Of a DNA stretch of 64,000 bases, positions 1-12,800 are shown one piece after another (position 1 is the stretch's first letter; every line of letters starts with the position of its first letter). The DNA is from Limnoperna fortunei (taxonomy: Eukaryota; Mollusca; Bivalvia; Mytilida; Modiolidae): the NCBI GenBank assembly GCA_944474755.1, contig OX104116.1:8311547-8375546 (forward strand). Direction: 5' to 3'. Below the pieces are notes generated by a model. It saw only the letters and a list, made by a program, of their open reading frames with translations. It ran no database searches and was not told the DNA's origin. The position numbers and the translations under genes were made by a program.

Positions 1-653
1 TAGCTCACAGAATTATTAATGTTTCCATCATACTTAAGTATCCACAAATGGATGAATAAAGGTACTAAACACCAAGGAAACTGTGAAAGCAGGAATGAGT
101 CCGTTTTTATCTTGTAAACTTGATTTATAAGTCTGTCCATACTGCAAGTTCTTGCATACCTGATCAGTTAAGAAATTAGACAATGTATGTTGGAAAAGCT
201 GGAATATTTCAAACATTTTGTAAAATTCTAGTTTAATGTCTCTATCATACTAGAGTATCCACACATGCATTAAATAATCATGTGTGTCTGCAAATAAATA
301 TATTTGTTACTCAAAGAAAGCGGGTTCAGGGAGTATTAATACATATAAAATACTGTTAAGGTTGCCATTTTTTTAAAGCATGATAATCCTTTTTCTAAAA
401 ATATTTACTGTCTACAATTTTTAAGATGTACTATCAATGACTATGTTTCTCTCTCTTAGTTCTTGCAGTAATGCAACCTAGACATTCGATTCATTTGCCA
501 TTTTTTTTCTTGGGGAAAGTTTTTGGAACAACAAGCATCAACTCATATATGGATCAGAGGATATTAATGATCTCATTTTATGCATACCTATCTCCATAAT
601 AACCACCTGAATTCTGTTGAAATAACACACAGACCTACATATATGTTTTACAG
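1..653 (+). other. LRRK1 intron, upstream part
   Basis: AT-rich sequence ending in the acceptor at 653. I see no exon, RNA gene or recognisable mobile element; the only sizeable open frame (34-216, - strand) has no recognisable domain. Confidence 0.6.
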
Positions 654-824
654 AAAGATCAACCAAGCATCAAATTTTCTGTGTGGGACCTGAGTGGAGA
701 TCCAACAGTATCAGCAACACACCATTGTTTTTATACCCCTAACTCTCTCTACATCTTGGTGTGGGATCTATGGTCGATAGACAAAGAGCTTGATGTGATT
801 GGACAGTATTTATACAGTATTCAG
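654..824 (+). CDS. LRRK1: LRRK1 exon: ROC GTPase, G3/switch II region
   Basis: 57 codons, phase 0 at both ends (acceptor ttttacag, donor gtaaga). It encodes the ROC strand and switch II, with [11 protein letters not shown] followed by the hydrophobic strand LYILVWDL. The G3 DxxG motif is present as DLSG. The residue after it is Asp rather than the Gln of Ras-like GTPases; LRRK1 proteins also lack that Gln. The P-loop (G1) is not in the window and must lie in an upstream exon. The last 34 bases and the splice donor are tandemly repeated just downstream. Confidence 0.9.
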
Positions 825-3800
825 GTAAGAACTGGATGTGATTGGACAGTATCTATACATTATTCAGGTAAGAACAGGATGTGATTGGACAGTATTTATA
901 CAGTATTTAGGTGAGATTTCAAACAAGATCTCAAACAATTCAAACAAAATTTGAAGAGCAAATCATTTTTAGTATTTATATGTAGGGGTTCTTGCAAGAT
1001 AAGACATCAAAATTTAAATTTTTTAACAGACAGATTGATTGGAAAATAGAGCATACTGAAAAACAACACAAATTCTTTTGTTTTCTTTCATTATTACAGA
1101 CTTCATGCTAAAATTGATAAAATCTTAAGGAAATTCGAGAAATCAAAAGTTACAATAATCATTGTGAAAATAAACATTTAAACATTTAAAAAAAAAATTA
1201 TAATTAAAGTCTTTTTTTTTGGATATCTATAATTTTTTAAAGTGAAGAAAACATTAAGAATTAAAGAAATCATGAGGATATTCAAGATTATGAGTTGGCA
1301 GAAAAAAAGGTTTGAAGGCCTAGTTGTTATTAGGATAGTTTTTTGTTTCTGATTGGATGAGCAATTATTGTTGGTTTATTATTTCCATTTCAGGCTAGAA
1401 TGCCGACGTCCAGCATTCTGTTGGTAGCAACATTCTTGGACAGAAACACTTTACCGACGAAGCAGAAAGATGTTCAGGATATAAAACAACACTTGCTAGA
1501 TCGATACGGACCAGAAGGAGACAAAGCTAGTGGACTGTCATCTAAATTAGATTCCGATAGTTTCATACCGGTGTCCTGTACGACAGGAGAAGGTAAAACA
1601 GGCAAAATTAGTGAAAACAATTTGAAAATTATTGTGTGTTAATTATTTATGAAGTTTCATGTGAAATAAATGTTTTAATGATTTATTTCTTATAAAACCC
1701 ATTAATCACATGTATCTATTTTAATATCTTATAACCAAGCATGAAGTCCTAACCTGTTTTTTTGATCAGCTGAGCCAAAGGCTCAACTATGCATTTCTGA
1801 TCAAATTTTTGTCCCTTGTCAGTCATTGCTGTTGTTGGTTTCAATGTTGTGATTGTTTTTAACTTTTTGCTTTTTCATTTTTTGTACTCCAGAACCACTG
1901 AGCCAATTTAAATCAAATAAGGCACAAATTACCATTAGGCAAGTGACAGGGATTTAATTTGTGAATGGCCGGACAGTCTTCAGAGATGATTAAGATATTG
2001 CTAAAATATGAAAGAGGGGATAATTAAGAAATTGTCAATATTTTAATATCATATTCTTGGGTACAATGGGCTTATTTCAGTCAAACTTTCAGCACATACT
2101 ATCCTTGAGTGCAGAGAATTCAATTTTGTTCAACTGAAAGGCTATAACCTCTTTAAAGGGGAGATAATTAAGCAATTGATAAATTATTAAATCCTGTTTT
2201 AAAAATCTTCTCAGGTACTTATGTGCTGATATAAATCAAAATAGTCATCATTGGCAAAGGGGATTCAAGTTGGTGCAACTTCAAAGGGGAGATAATTTGT
2301 AAACTCCAGTTTGAACAAAGTGTAACAGATCTTTATTTATTTTCTGTGCCATGAAACTCCCTTTCAAGAATATATTCTGTCTTATATCAGGTATATCTGA
2401 CTTGAAGGAGAAGTTATACGAACATGCTACAAGGTTACCTGACCCAGAAAACAGACCACACCCATTACTGGGTAGGAGTATACCCAAGAGTTATCTGTCC
2501 TTAGAGGCAGCCATTATAGCAAAATTGGAATCAAAGAATGCAGAAAAGAGACAACCATTTTTAGAACAGCAGGAATATTTAGAAATAATCAGCAAGATAC
2601 CAAACAATGATATAGACTCCCCAGATGAAATTCTTCAAGGTTGGTCATTAGTGCAATACAGTAAATCAGAAGACTGCATAATCAATATACCAAATTTAAG
2701 CATCTTTTGTTCTTCTTCTTTGTGATATGTCCACAACTTCAGGTTACTGAAGATTACTTGCACGGGTGTCTTGTGCTTGCATGACTAAAAAAAATTTTAA
2801 TCATGCAGCCAAAAATGAAAAAATAAGATAATAATAACTAATCAAAATAGTAACAAAATCGAATGAATTGGTAGTGCTACTATACAAAAAGGTGATTAAA
2901 AATGAAAATGTCAAAATTTAAATAAGGATTGGATAGAGAACAGCTGTAGTAAGCTGTTCCCTAAAACTGTCTACTGTTGTACACTGTGTCATGTTTTGTG
3001 GTAAAGCATTCCATTGTACTATTGTGTGTGGAAAAAATGACCATTTGTATGAATCTTTTGCTGTTTGTATATGTCTGTATGTTTGCTGGGGTTGTTGTCT
3101 TGTTCTTGTGTCTGATGGTACGAGAGGATCTGTAGGTACGGCTATTAGGCAGTGTACTATTTTATAAAATATGACCAATCTTGATCTGAGGCGGTGCTCA
3201 GCTAATGATGGCCACTGCAGTGTATCTATCATGTTAGACATGCTGCTAGTGTTATTGTAGTTATTACATATGTAGCGAGCAGACCGCCTCTGGACCATTT
3301 CAATCTGGTATATTGCATCTTTGGTGTGAGGGTCCCAAACACTGCAACTATATTCTAATTTGGGCCAAACTAGAACTTTATAGGTTTTTGACTATATTTC
3401 TGTATTGGATACTTTAAGATTTCCTTTCAGAAAACCAACTGATTTATTTGCATTGGAGACAATGTTATTGTTCTAATTGATGTTCAGGTAACCTAACCAT
3501 TAACTCTTCTGTAATAGTTGTGAAATTTTTATGTTTTTGTAAATATCTGTATTCTCAAAACATGTTTAAATTAAATTTTACATTCCATGCACTTTATAAT
3601 GAATGAAAGGGTCTCATTGAGCATTGCTATCTTTTTATTCCCTGCATACGGATATGAGTGTCCGTCTGTCTGTCAATGCTTTGGTGGTTTCCAGATCATA
3701 ACTTAAACAAACGTCAAAAGATTTTTTTTTAAATTAGCACAGCTGTTAAGAACTTTAAAATGAAGATCAAGTTTGATTTTCAGCACAATCAGATTTGTAG

Positions 3801-6800
3801 TTTTTGACTTGGGTCATTTCAAATTTTTTTTGGTCATCAGTTTGTGGTTTCCAGATGATAACTTCTGAGGTGAATTGTTATCATGCTTAGCTGTTCCTAT
3901 AGGCTGATTTGTAAAATGTGTTCATGAATATTAAAAACAATGTAACGTGGCAGGGTATCATTTAATGTCCTATGAGATGTCATATTTTCATTGATGTTTT
4001 CATTTCATTGCAGCTACAAAGTTCTTAACCTGCAATGGTACCATACTTCATTTTAATGATCAGCTAAAAGGATTAAACAATTTATATTTCCTGGACCCGG
4101 GTTGGTTGTGTGATGTTCTGTCCAAGGTCTTACTCCATGTGGTATGTATACTCTATAATTTCCTGGACCCGGGTTGGTTGTGTGATGTTCTGTTCAAAGT
4201 CTTACTCCATGTGGTATGTATCCTGTGTACTCTTTAGTGCCTGATGGACCCGGGTTGGTTGTGTGATGTTCTGTCCAAGGTCTTACTCCATGTGGTATGT
4301 ATACTCTGTACTCTTTAGTGCCTGATGGACCCGGGTTGGTTGTGTGATGTTCTGTCCAAGGTCTTACTCCATGTGGTATGTATACTCTGTACTCTTTAGT
4401 GCCTGATGGACCTGGGTTGGTTGTGTGATGTTCTGTCCAAGGTCTTACTCCATGTGGTATGTATCCTGTGTACTCTTTAGTGCCTGATGGACCTGGGTTG
4501 GTTGTGTGATGTTCTGTTCAAGGTCTTACTCCATGTGGTATGTATACTCTGTACTCTTTAGTGCCTGATGGACCCGGGTTGGTTGTGTGATGTTCTGTTC
4601 AAGGTCTTACTCCATGTGGTATGTATACTCTGTACTCTTTAGTGCCTGATGGACCCGGGTTGGTTGTGTGATGTTCTGTCCAAGGTCTTACTCCATGTGG
4701 TATGTATACTCTGTACTCTTTAGTGCCTGATGGACCTGGGTTGGTTGTGTGATGTTCTGTCCAAGGTCTTACTCCATGTGGTATGTATCCTGTGTACTCT
4801 TTAGTGCCTGATGGACCTGGGTTGGTTGTGTGATGTTCTGTTCAAGGTCTTACTCCATGTGGTATGTATACTCTGTACTCTTTAGTGCCTGATGGACCTG
4901 GGTTGGTTGTGTGATGTTCTGTCTAAGGTCTTACTCCATGTGGTATGTATACTCTGTACTCTTTAGTGCCTGATGGACCTGGGTTGGTTGTGTGATGTTC
5001 TGTCCAAGGTCTTACTCCATGTGGTATGTATACTCTGTACTCTTTAGTGCCTGATGGACCTGGGTTGGTTGTCTGATGTTCTGTCCAAGGTCTTACTCCA
5101 TGTGGTATGTATACTCTGTACTCTTTAGTGCCTGATGGACCTGGGTTGGTTGTGTGATGTTCTGTTCAAAGTCTTACTCCATGTGGTATGTATACTCTGT
5201 ACTCTTTAGTGCCTGATGGACCTGGGTTGGTTGTCTGATGTTCTGTCCAAGGTCTTACTCCATGTGGTATGTATACTCTGTACTCTTTAGTGCCTGATGG
5301 ACCTGGGTTGGTTATCTGATGTTCTGTCCAAGGTCTTACTCCATGTGGTATGTATACTCTATACTCTTTAGTGCCTGATGGACCCGGGTTGGTTGTGTGA
5401 TGTTCTGTTCAAGGTCTTACTCCATGTGGTATGTATACTCTGTACTCTTTAGTGCCTGATGGACCTGGGTTGGTTGTGTGATGTTCTGTCCAAGGTCTTA
5501 CTCCATGTGGTATGTATACTCTGTACTCTTTAGTGCCTGATGGACCTGGGATGGTTGTGTGATGTTCTGTCCAAGGTCTTACTCCATGTGGTATGTATAC
5601 TCTGTACTCTTTAGTGCCTGATGGACCTGGGTTGGTTGTGTGATGTTCTGTCCAAGGTCTTACTCCATGTGATATGTATACTCTGTAATTTCCTGGACCC
5701 GGGTTGGTTGTGTGATGTTCTGTCCAAGGTCTTACTCCATGTGGTATGTATACTCTGTACTCTTTAGTGCCTGATGGACCTGGGTTGGTTGTCTGATGTT
5801 CTGTCCAAGGTCTTACTCCATGTGGTATGTATACTCTGTACTCTTTAGTGCCTGATGGACCTGGGTTGGTTGTGTGATGTTCTGTCCAAGGTCTTACTCC
5901 ATGTGGTATGTATACTCTGTACTCTTTAGTGCCTGATGGACCTGGGTTGGTTATGTGATGTTCTGTCCAAGGTCTTACTCCATGTGGTATGTATACTCTG
6001 TACTCTTTAGTGCCTGATGGACCTGGGTTGGTTGTGTGATGTTCTGTCCAAGGTCTTACTCCATATGGTATGTATCCTCTGTACTCTTTAGTGCCTGATG
6101 GACCTGGGTTGGTTATGTGATGTTCTGTCCAAAGTCTTACTCCATGGGTATGTATCCTGTGTACTCTTTAGTGCCTGATGGACCTGGGTTGGTTGTGTGA
6201 TGTTCTGTCCAAGGTCTTACTCCATGTGGTATGTATACTCTGTACTCTTTAGTGCCTGATGGACCTGGGTTGGTTGTCTGATGTTCTGTCCAAGGTCTTA
6301 CTCCATGTGGTATGTATACTCTGTACTCTTTAGTGCCTGATGGACCTGGGTTGGTTGTGTGATGTTCTGTCCAAGGTCTTACTCCATGTGGTATGTATCC
6401 TGTGTACTCTTTAGTGCCTGATGGACCTGGGTTGGTTGTGTGATGTTCTGTCCAAGGTCTTACTCCATGTGGTATGTATACTCTGTACTCTTTAGTGCCT
6501 GATGGACCTTGGTTGGTTGTCTGATGTTCTGTTCAAGGTCTTACTCCATGTGGTATGTATCCTGTGTACTCTTTAGTGCCTGATGGACCTTGGTTGGTTG
6601 TCTGATGTTCTGTTCAAGGTCTTACTCCATGTGGTATGTATCCTGTGTACTCTTTAGTGCCTGATGGACCCGGGTTGGTTGTCTGATGTTCTGTCCACAG
6701 TCTTACTCCATGTGGTATGTATACTCTGTACTCTTTAGTGCCTGATGGACCTTGGTTGGTTGTCTGATGTTCTGTTCAAGGTCTTACTCCATGTGGTATG

Positions 6801-9800
6801 TATACTCTGTACTCTTTAGTGCCTGATGGACCTGGGTTGGTTGTGTGATGTTCTGTCTAAGGTCTTACTCCATGTGGTATGTATACTCTGTACTCTTTAG
6901 TGCCTGATGGACCTGGGTTGGTTGTGTGATGTTCTGTCCAAGGTCTTACTCCATGTGGTATGTATACTCTGTACTCTTTAGTGCCTGATGGACCTTGGTT
7001 GGTTGTGTGATGTTCTGTCCAAGGTCTTACTCCATGTGGTATGTATACTCTGTACTCTTTAGTGCCTGATGGACCTGGGTTGGTTGTGTGATGTTCTGTC
7101 CAAGGTCTTACTCCATATGGTATGTATACTCTGTACTCTTTAGTGCCTGATGGACCTGGGTTGGTTGTCTGATGTTCTGTCTAAGGTCTTACTCCATGTG
7201 GTATGTATACTCTGTACTCTTTAGTGCCTGATGGACCTGGGTTGGTTGTGTGATGTTCTGTCCAAGGTCTTACTCCATGTGGTATGTATACTCTGTACTC
7301 TTTAGTGCCTGATGGACCTGGGTTGGTTGTCTGATGTTCTGTCCAAGGTCTTACTCCATGTGGTATGTATACTCTATACTCTTTAGTGCCTGATGGACCT
7401 GGGTTGGTTGTGTGATGTTCTGTCCAAGGTCTTACTCCATGTGGTATGTATACTCTGTACTCTTTAGTGCCTGATGGACCTGGGTTGGTTGTCTGATGTT
7501 CTGTCCAAGGTCTTACTCCATGTGGTATGTATACTCTATACTCTTTAGTGCCTGATGGACCTGGGTTGGTTGTCTGATGTTCTGTCCAAGGTCTTACTCC
7601 ATGTGGTATGTATACTCTGTACTCTTTAGTGCCTGATGGACCTGGGTTGGTTGTGTGATGTTCTGTCCAAGGTCTTACTCCATGTGGTATGTATACTCTA
7701 TAATTTCCTGGACCCGGGTTGGTTGTGTGATGTTCTGTCCAAGGTCTTACTCCATGTGGTATGTATACTCTGTACTCTTTAGTGCCTGATGGACCTGGGT
7801 TGGTTGTGTGATGTTCTGTCCAAGGTCTTACTCCATGTGGTATGTATCCTCTGTAATTTCCTGGACCCGGGTTGGTTGTGTGATGTTCTGTCCAAGGTCT
7901 TACTCCATGTGGTATGTATACTCTATAATTTCCTGGACCCGGGTTGGTTGTGTGATGTTCTGTCCAAGGTCTTACTCCATGTGGTATGTATACTCTGTAA
8001 TTTCCTGGACCCGGGTTGGTTGTGTGATGTTCTGTCCAAGGTCTTACTCCATGTGGTATGTATACTCTGTAATTTCCTGGACCCGGGTTGGTTGTGTGAT
8101 GTTCTGTCCAAGGTCTTACTCCATGTGGTATGTATACTCTATAATTTCCTGGACCCGGGTTGGTTGTGTGATGTTCTGTCCAAGGTCTTTCTCCATGTGA
8201 TATGTATACTCTGTACTCTTTAGTGCCTGATGGACCTGGGTTGGTTGTGTGATGTTCTGTCCAAGGTCTTACTCCATGTGGTATGTATACTCTGTACTCT
8301 TTAGTGCCTTATGGACCCGGGTTGGTTGTGTGATGTTCTGTCCAAGGTCTTACTCCATGTGATATGTATACTCTATAATTTCCTGGAGCCAGGTTGGTTG
8401 TTTGATGTTCTGTCCAAGGTCTTACTCCATGGGTATGTATACTCTGTACTCTTTAGTGCCTGATGGACCCAGGTTGGTTGTGTGATGTTCTGTCCAAGGT
8501 CTTACTCCATGTGGTATGTATACTCTGTACTCTTTAGTGCCTGATGGACCCGGGTTGGTTGTGTGATGTTCTGTCCAAGGTCTTACTCCATGTGGTATGT
8601 ATACTCTATAATTTCCTGGACCCGGGTTGGTTGTGTGATGTTCTGTCCAAGGTCTTACTCCATGTGGTGTGTATACTCTGTACTCTTTAGTGCCTGATGG
8701 ACCTGGGTTGGTTGTGTGATGTTCTGTTCAAGGTCTTACTCCATGTGGTATGTATACTCTATAATTTCCTGGACCCAGGTTGGTTGTGTGATGTTCTGTC
8801 CAAGGTCTTACTCCATGTGGTATGTATACTCTGTACTCTTTAGTGCCTGATGGACCTGGGTTGGTTGTGTGATGTTCTGTCCAAGGTCTTACTCCATGTA
8901 GTATGTATACTCTATAATTTCCTGGACAGGAGTTGGTTGTCTGATGTTCTGTCCAAGGTCTTTCTCCATGTGATATGTATACTCTATAATTTCCTGGACC
9001 CGGGTTGGTTGTGTGATGTTCTGTCCAAGGTCTTACTCCATGTGGTATGTATACTCTGTACTCTTAAGTGCCTGATGGACAGGAGTTGGTTGTCTGATGT
9101 TCTGTCCAAGGTCTTTCTCCATGTGATATGTATACTCTATAATTTCCTGGACCTGGGTTGGTTGTCTGATGTTCTGTCCAAGGTCTTACTCCATGTGGTA
9201 TGTATACTCTATAATTTCCTGGACCCGGGATGGTTGTGTGATGTTCTGTTCAAGGTCTTACTCCATGTGGTATGTATACTCTGTACTCTTTAGTGCCTGA
9301 TGGACCTGGGTTGGTTGTGTGATGTTCTGTCCAAGGTCTTACTCCATGTGGTATGTATACTCTGTACTCTTTAGTGCCTGATGGACCTGGGTTGGTTGTG
9401 TGATGTTCTGTCCAAGGTCTTACTCCATGTGGTATGTATACTCTGTACTCTTTAGTGCCTGATGGACCTGGGTTGGTTGTGTGATGTTCTGTCCAAGGTC
9501 TTACTCCATGTGGTATGTATACTCTGTACTCTTTAGTGCCTGATGGACCTGGGTTGGTTGTGTGATGTTCTGTCCAAGGTCTTACTCCATGTGGTATGTA
9601 TCCTGTGTACTCTTTAGTGCCTGATGGACCTGGGTTGGTTGTTTGATGTTCTGTCCAAGGTCTTACTGCATGTGGTATGTATACTCTGTACTCTTTAGTG
9701 CCTGATGGACCTGGGTTGGTTGTGTGATGTTCTGTCCGAGGTCTTACTCCATGTAGTATGTATACTCTATAATTTCCTGGACAGGAGTTGGTTGTCTGAT

Positions 9801-12800
9801 GTTCTGTCCAAGGTCTTTCTCCATGTGATATGTATACTCTATAATTTCCTGGACCCGGGTTGGTTGTGTGATGTTCTGTCCAAGGTCTTACTCCATGTGG
9901 TATGTATACTCTGTACTCTTAAGTGCCTGATGGACCTGGGTTGGTTGTGTGATGTTCTGTCCAAGGTCTTACTCCATGTGGTATGTATACTCTGTACTCT
10001 TTAGTGCCTGATGGACCTGGGTTGGTTGTGTGATGTTCTGTCCAAGGTCTTACTCCATGTGGTATGTATCCTGTGTACTCTTTAGTGCCTGATGGACCTG
10101 GGTTGGTTGTGTGATGTTCTGTCCAAGGTCTTACTCCATGTGGTATGTATCCTGTGTACTCTTTAGTGCCTGATGGACCTGGGTTGGTTGTGTGATGTTC
10201 TGTCCAAGGTCTTACTCCATGTGGTATGTATACTCTGTACTCTTTAGTGCCTTATGGACCCGGGTTGGTTGTGTGATGTTCTGTCCAAGGTCTTACTCCA
10301 TGTGGTATGTATACTCTGTACTCTTTAGTGCCTTATGGATACGGGTTGGTTGTGTGATGTTCTGTCCAAGGTCTTACTCCATGTGATATGTATACTCTAT
10401 AATTTCCTGGAGCCAGGTTGGTTGTCTGATGTTCTGTCCAAGGTCTTACTCCATGTGGTATGTATACTCTGTACTCTCTAGTGCCTGATGGACCTGGGTT
10501 GGTTATGGGATGTTCTGTCTAAGATCTTACTCCATGTGGTTTGTATACTCGATAATTTCCTGGACCCGGGTTGGTTGTGTGATGTTCTATCCAAGGTCTT
10601 ACTATATGTGATATGTATACTCATTAATTTCCTGGACCCGGGTTGGTTGTGTGATGTTCTGTCCAAGGTCTTACTCCATGTGGTATGTATACTCTATAAT
10701 TTCCTATACCCGGGTTGGTTGTGTGATGTTCTGTCCAAGGTCTTTCTCCATGTGATATGTATACTCTGTAATTTCCTGGACCCGGGTTAGTTGTCTGATG
10801 TTCTGTCCAAGGTCTTACTCCATGTGGTATGTATACTCTGTAATTTCCTGGACCGGAGTTGTTGTCTGATGTTCTGTCCAAGGTCTTACTCCATGTGGTA
10901 TGTATACTCTATAATTTCCTGGACCTGCGTTGGTTGTGTGATGTTCTGTTCAAGGTCTTTCTCCATGTGGTATGTATACTCTATAATTTCCTGGACCTGG
11001 GTTGGTTGTCTGATGTTCTGTCCAAGATTTTTCTCCATGTGGTATGTATACTCTATAATTTCCTGGACCCGGGTTGGTTGTCTGATGTTCTGTCCAAGGT
11101 CTTACTCCATGTGGTATGTATACTCTATAATTTCCTGGACCCGGGTTGGTTGTCTGATGTTCTGTCCAAGTTCTTTCTCCATGTGGTATGTATACTTTAT
11201 AATTTCCTGGACCCGGGTTGGTTGTCTGATGTTCTGTCCAAGTTCTTTCTCCATGTGGTATGTATACTTTATAATTTCCTGGACCCGGGTTGGTTGTCTG
11301 ATGTTCTGTCCAAGGTCTTACTCCATGTGGTCTGTATACTCGATAATTTCCTGGACCCGGGTTGGTTGTCTGATGTTCTGTCCAAGGTCTTACTCCATGT
11401 GGTATGTATACTCGATAATTTCCTGGACCCGGGTTGGTTGTCTGATGTTCTGTCCAAGGTCTTACTTAATGTGGTATGTATACTCTATAATTTCCTGGAC
11501 CCGGGTTGGTTGTCTGATGTTCTGTCGAAGGTCTTACTCCATGTGGTATGTATACTCGATAATTTCCTGGACCCGGGTTGGTTGTCTGATGTTCTGTCCA
11601 AGGTCTTACTCCATGTGGTATGTATACTCGATAATTTCCTGGACCCGGGTTGGTTGTCTGATGTTCTGTCCAAGGTCTTACTCCATGTGATATGTATACT
11701 TTATAATTTCCTGGACCCGGGTTGGTTGTCTGATGTTCTGTCCAAGTTCTTTCTCCATGTGGTATGTATACTTTATAATTTCCTGGACCCGGGTTGGTTG
11801 TCTGATGTTCTGTCCAAGGTCTTACTCCATGTGGTCTGTATACCCTATAATTTCCTGGACCCGGGTTGGTTGTGTGATTATCTGTCCAAGGTCTTACTCC
11901 ATGTGGTATGTATACTCTATAATTTCCTGGACAGGAGTTGGTTGTCTGATGTTCTGTCCAAGGTCTTACTCCATGTGGTATGTATCCTGTGTACTCTTTA
12001 GTGCCTGATGGACCCGGGTTGGTTGTCTGATGTTCTGTCCAAGGTCTTACTCCATGTGGTATGTATACTCTATAATTTCCTGGACCCGGGTTGGTTGTGT
12101 GATGTTCTGTCCAAGGTCTTACTCCATGTGGTATGTATACTCTATAATTTCCTGGACCCGGGTTGGTTGTGTGATGTTCTGTCCAAGGTCTTACTCCATG
12201 TGGTATGTATACTCTGTACTCTTTAGTGCCTGATGGACCCGGGTTGGTTGTCTGATGTTCTGTCCAAGGTCTTACTCCATGTGGTATGTATCCTGTGTAC
12301 TCTTTAGTGCCTGATGGACTCGGGTTGGTTGTCTGATGTTCTGTCCAAGGTCTTACTCCATGTGGTATGTATACTCTGTAATTTCCTATACCCGGGTTGG
12401 TTGTGTGATGTTCTGTCCAAGGTCTTACTCCATGTGGTATGTATACTCTATAATTTCCTGGACCCGGGTTAGTTGTCTGATGTTCTGTCCAAGGTCTTAC
12501 TCCATGTGGTATGTATACTCTGTAATTTCCTGGACCGGAGTTGTTGTCTGATGTTCTGTCCAAGGTCTTACTCCATGTGGTATGTATACTCTATAATTTC
12601 CTGGACCTGGGTTGGTTGTGTGATGTTCTGTTCAAGGTCTTTCTCCATGTGGTATGTATACTCTATAATTTCCTGGACCTGGGTTGGTTGTCTGATGTTC
12701 TGTCCAAGATTTTTCTCCATGTGGTATGTATACTCTATAATTTCCTGGACCCGGGTTGGTTGTCTGATGTTCTGTCCAAGGTCTTACTCCATGTGGTATG

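Noticed and set aside
2640..2725. Extension of the COR exon to the stop at 2725
   Set aside because: The donor GTTGGT at 2640 gives phase 1, matching the next exon, and the extra text ([12 protein letters not shown]) does not resemble COR.
10859..12001. Open frame of 380 codons on the + strand (and similar frames of 283-411 codons at 13512, 14771, 20021, 23710, 26832)
   Set aside because: They consist entirely of the 24-codon array unit and have no independent start or domain. Length follows from the 72-bp period, and the - strand is equally open.
11466..12563. Open frame of 365 codons on the - strand, repeats of [20 protein letters not shown]
   Set aside because: Antisense of the same array; no start context, no acceptor/donor structure, and broken wherever a unit has an indel.
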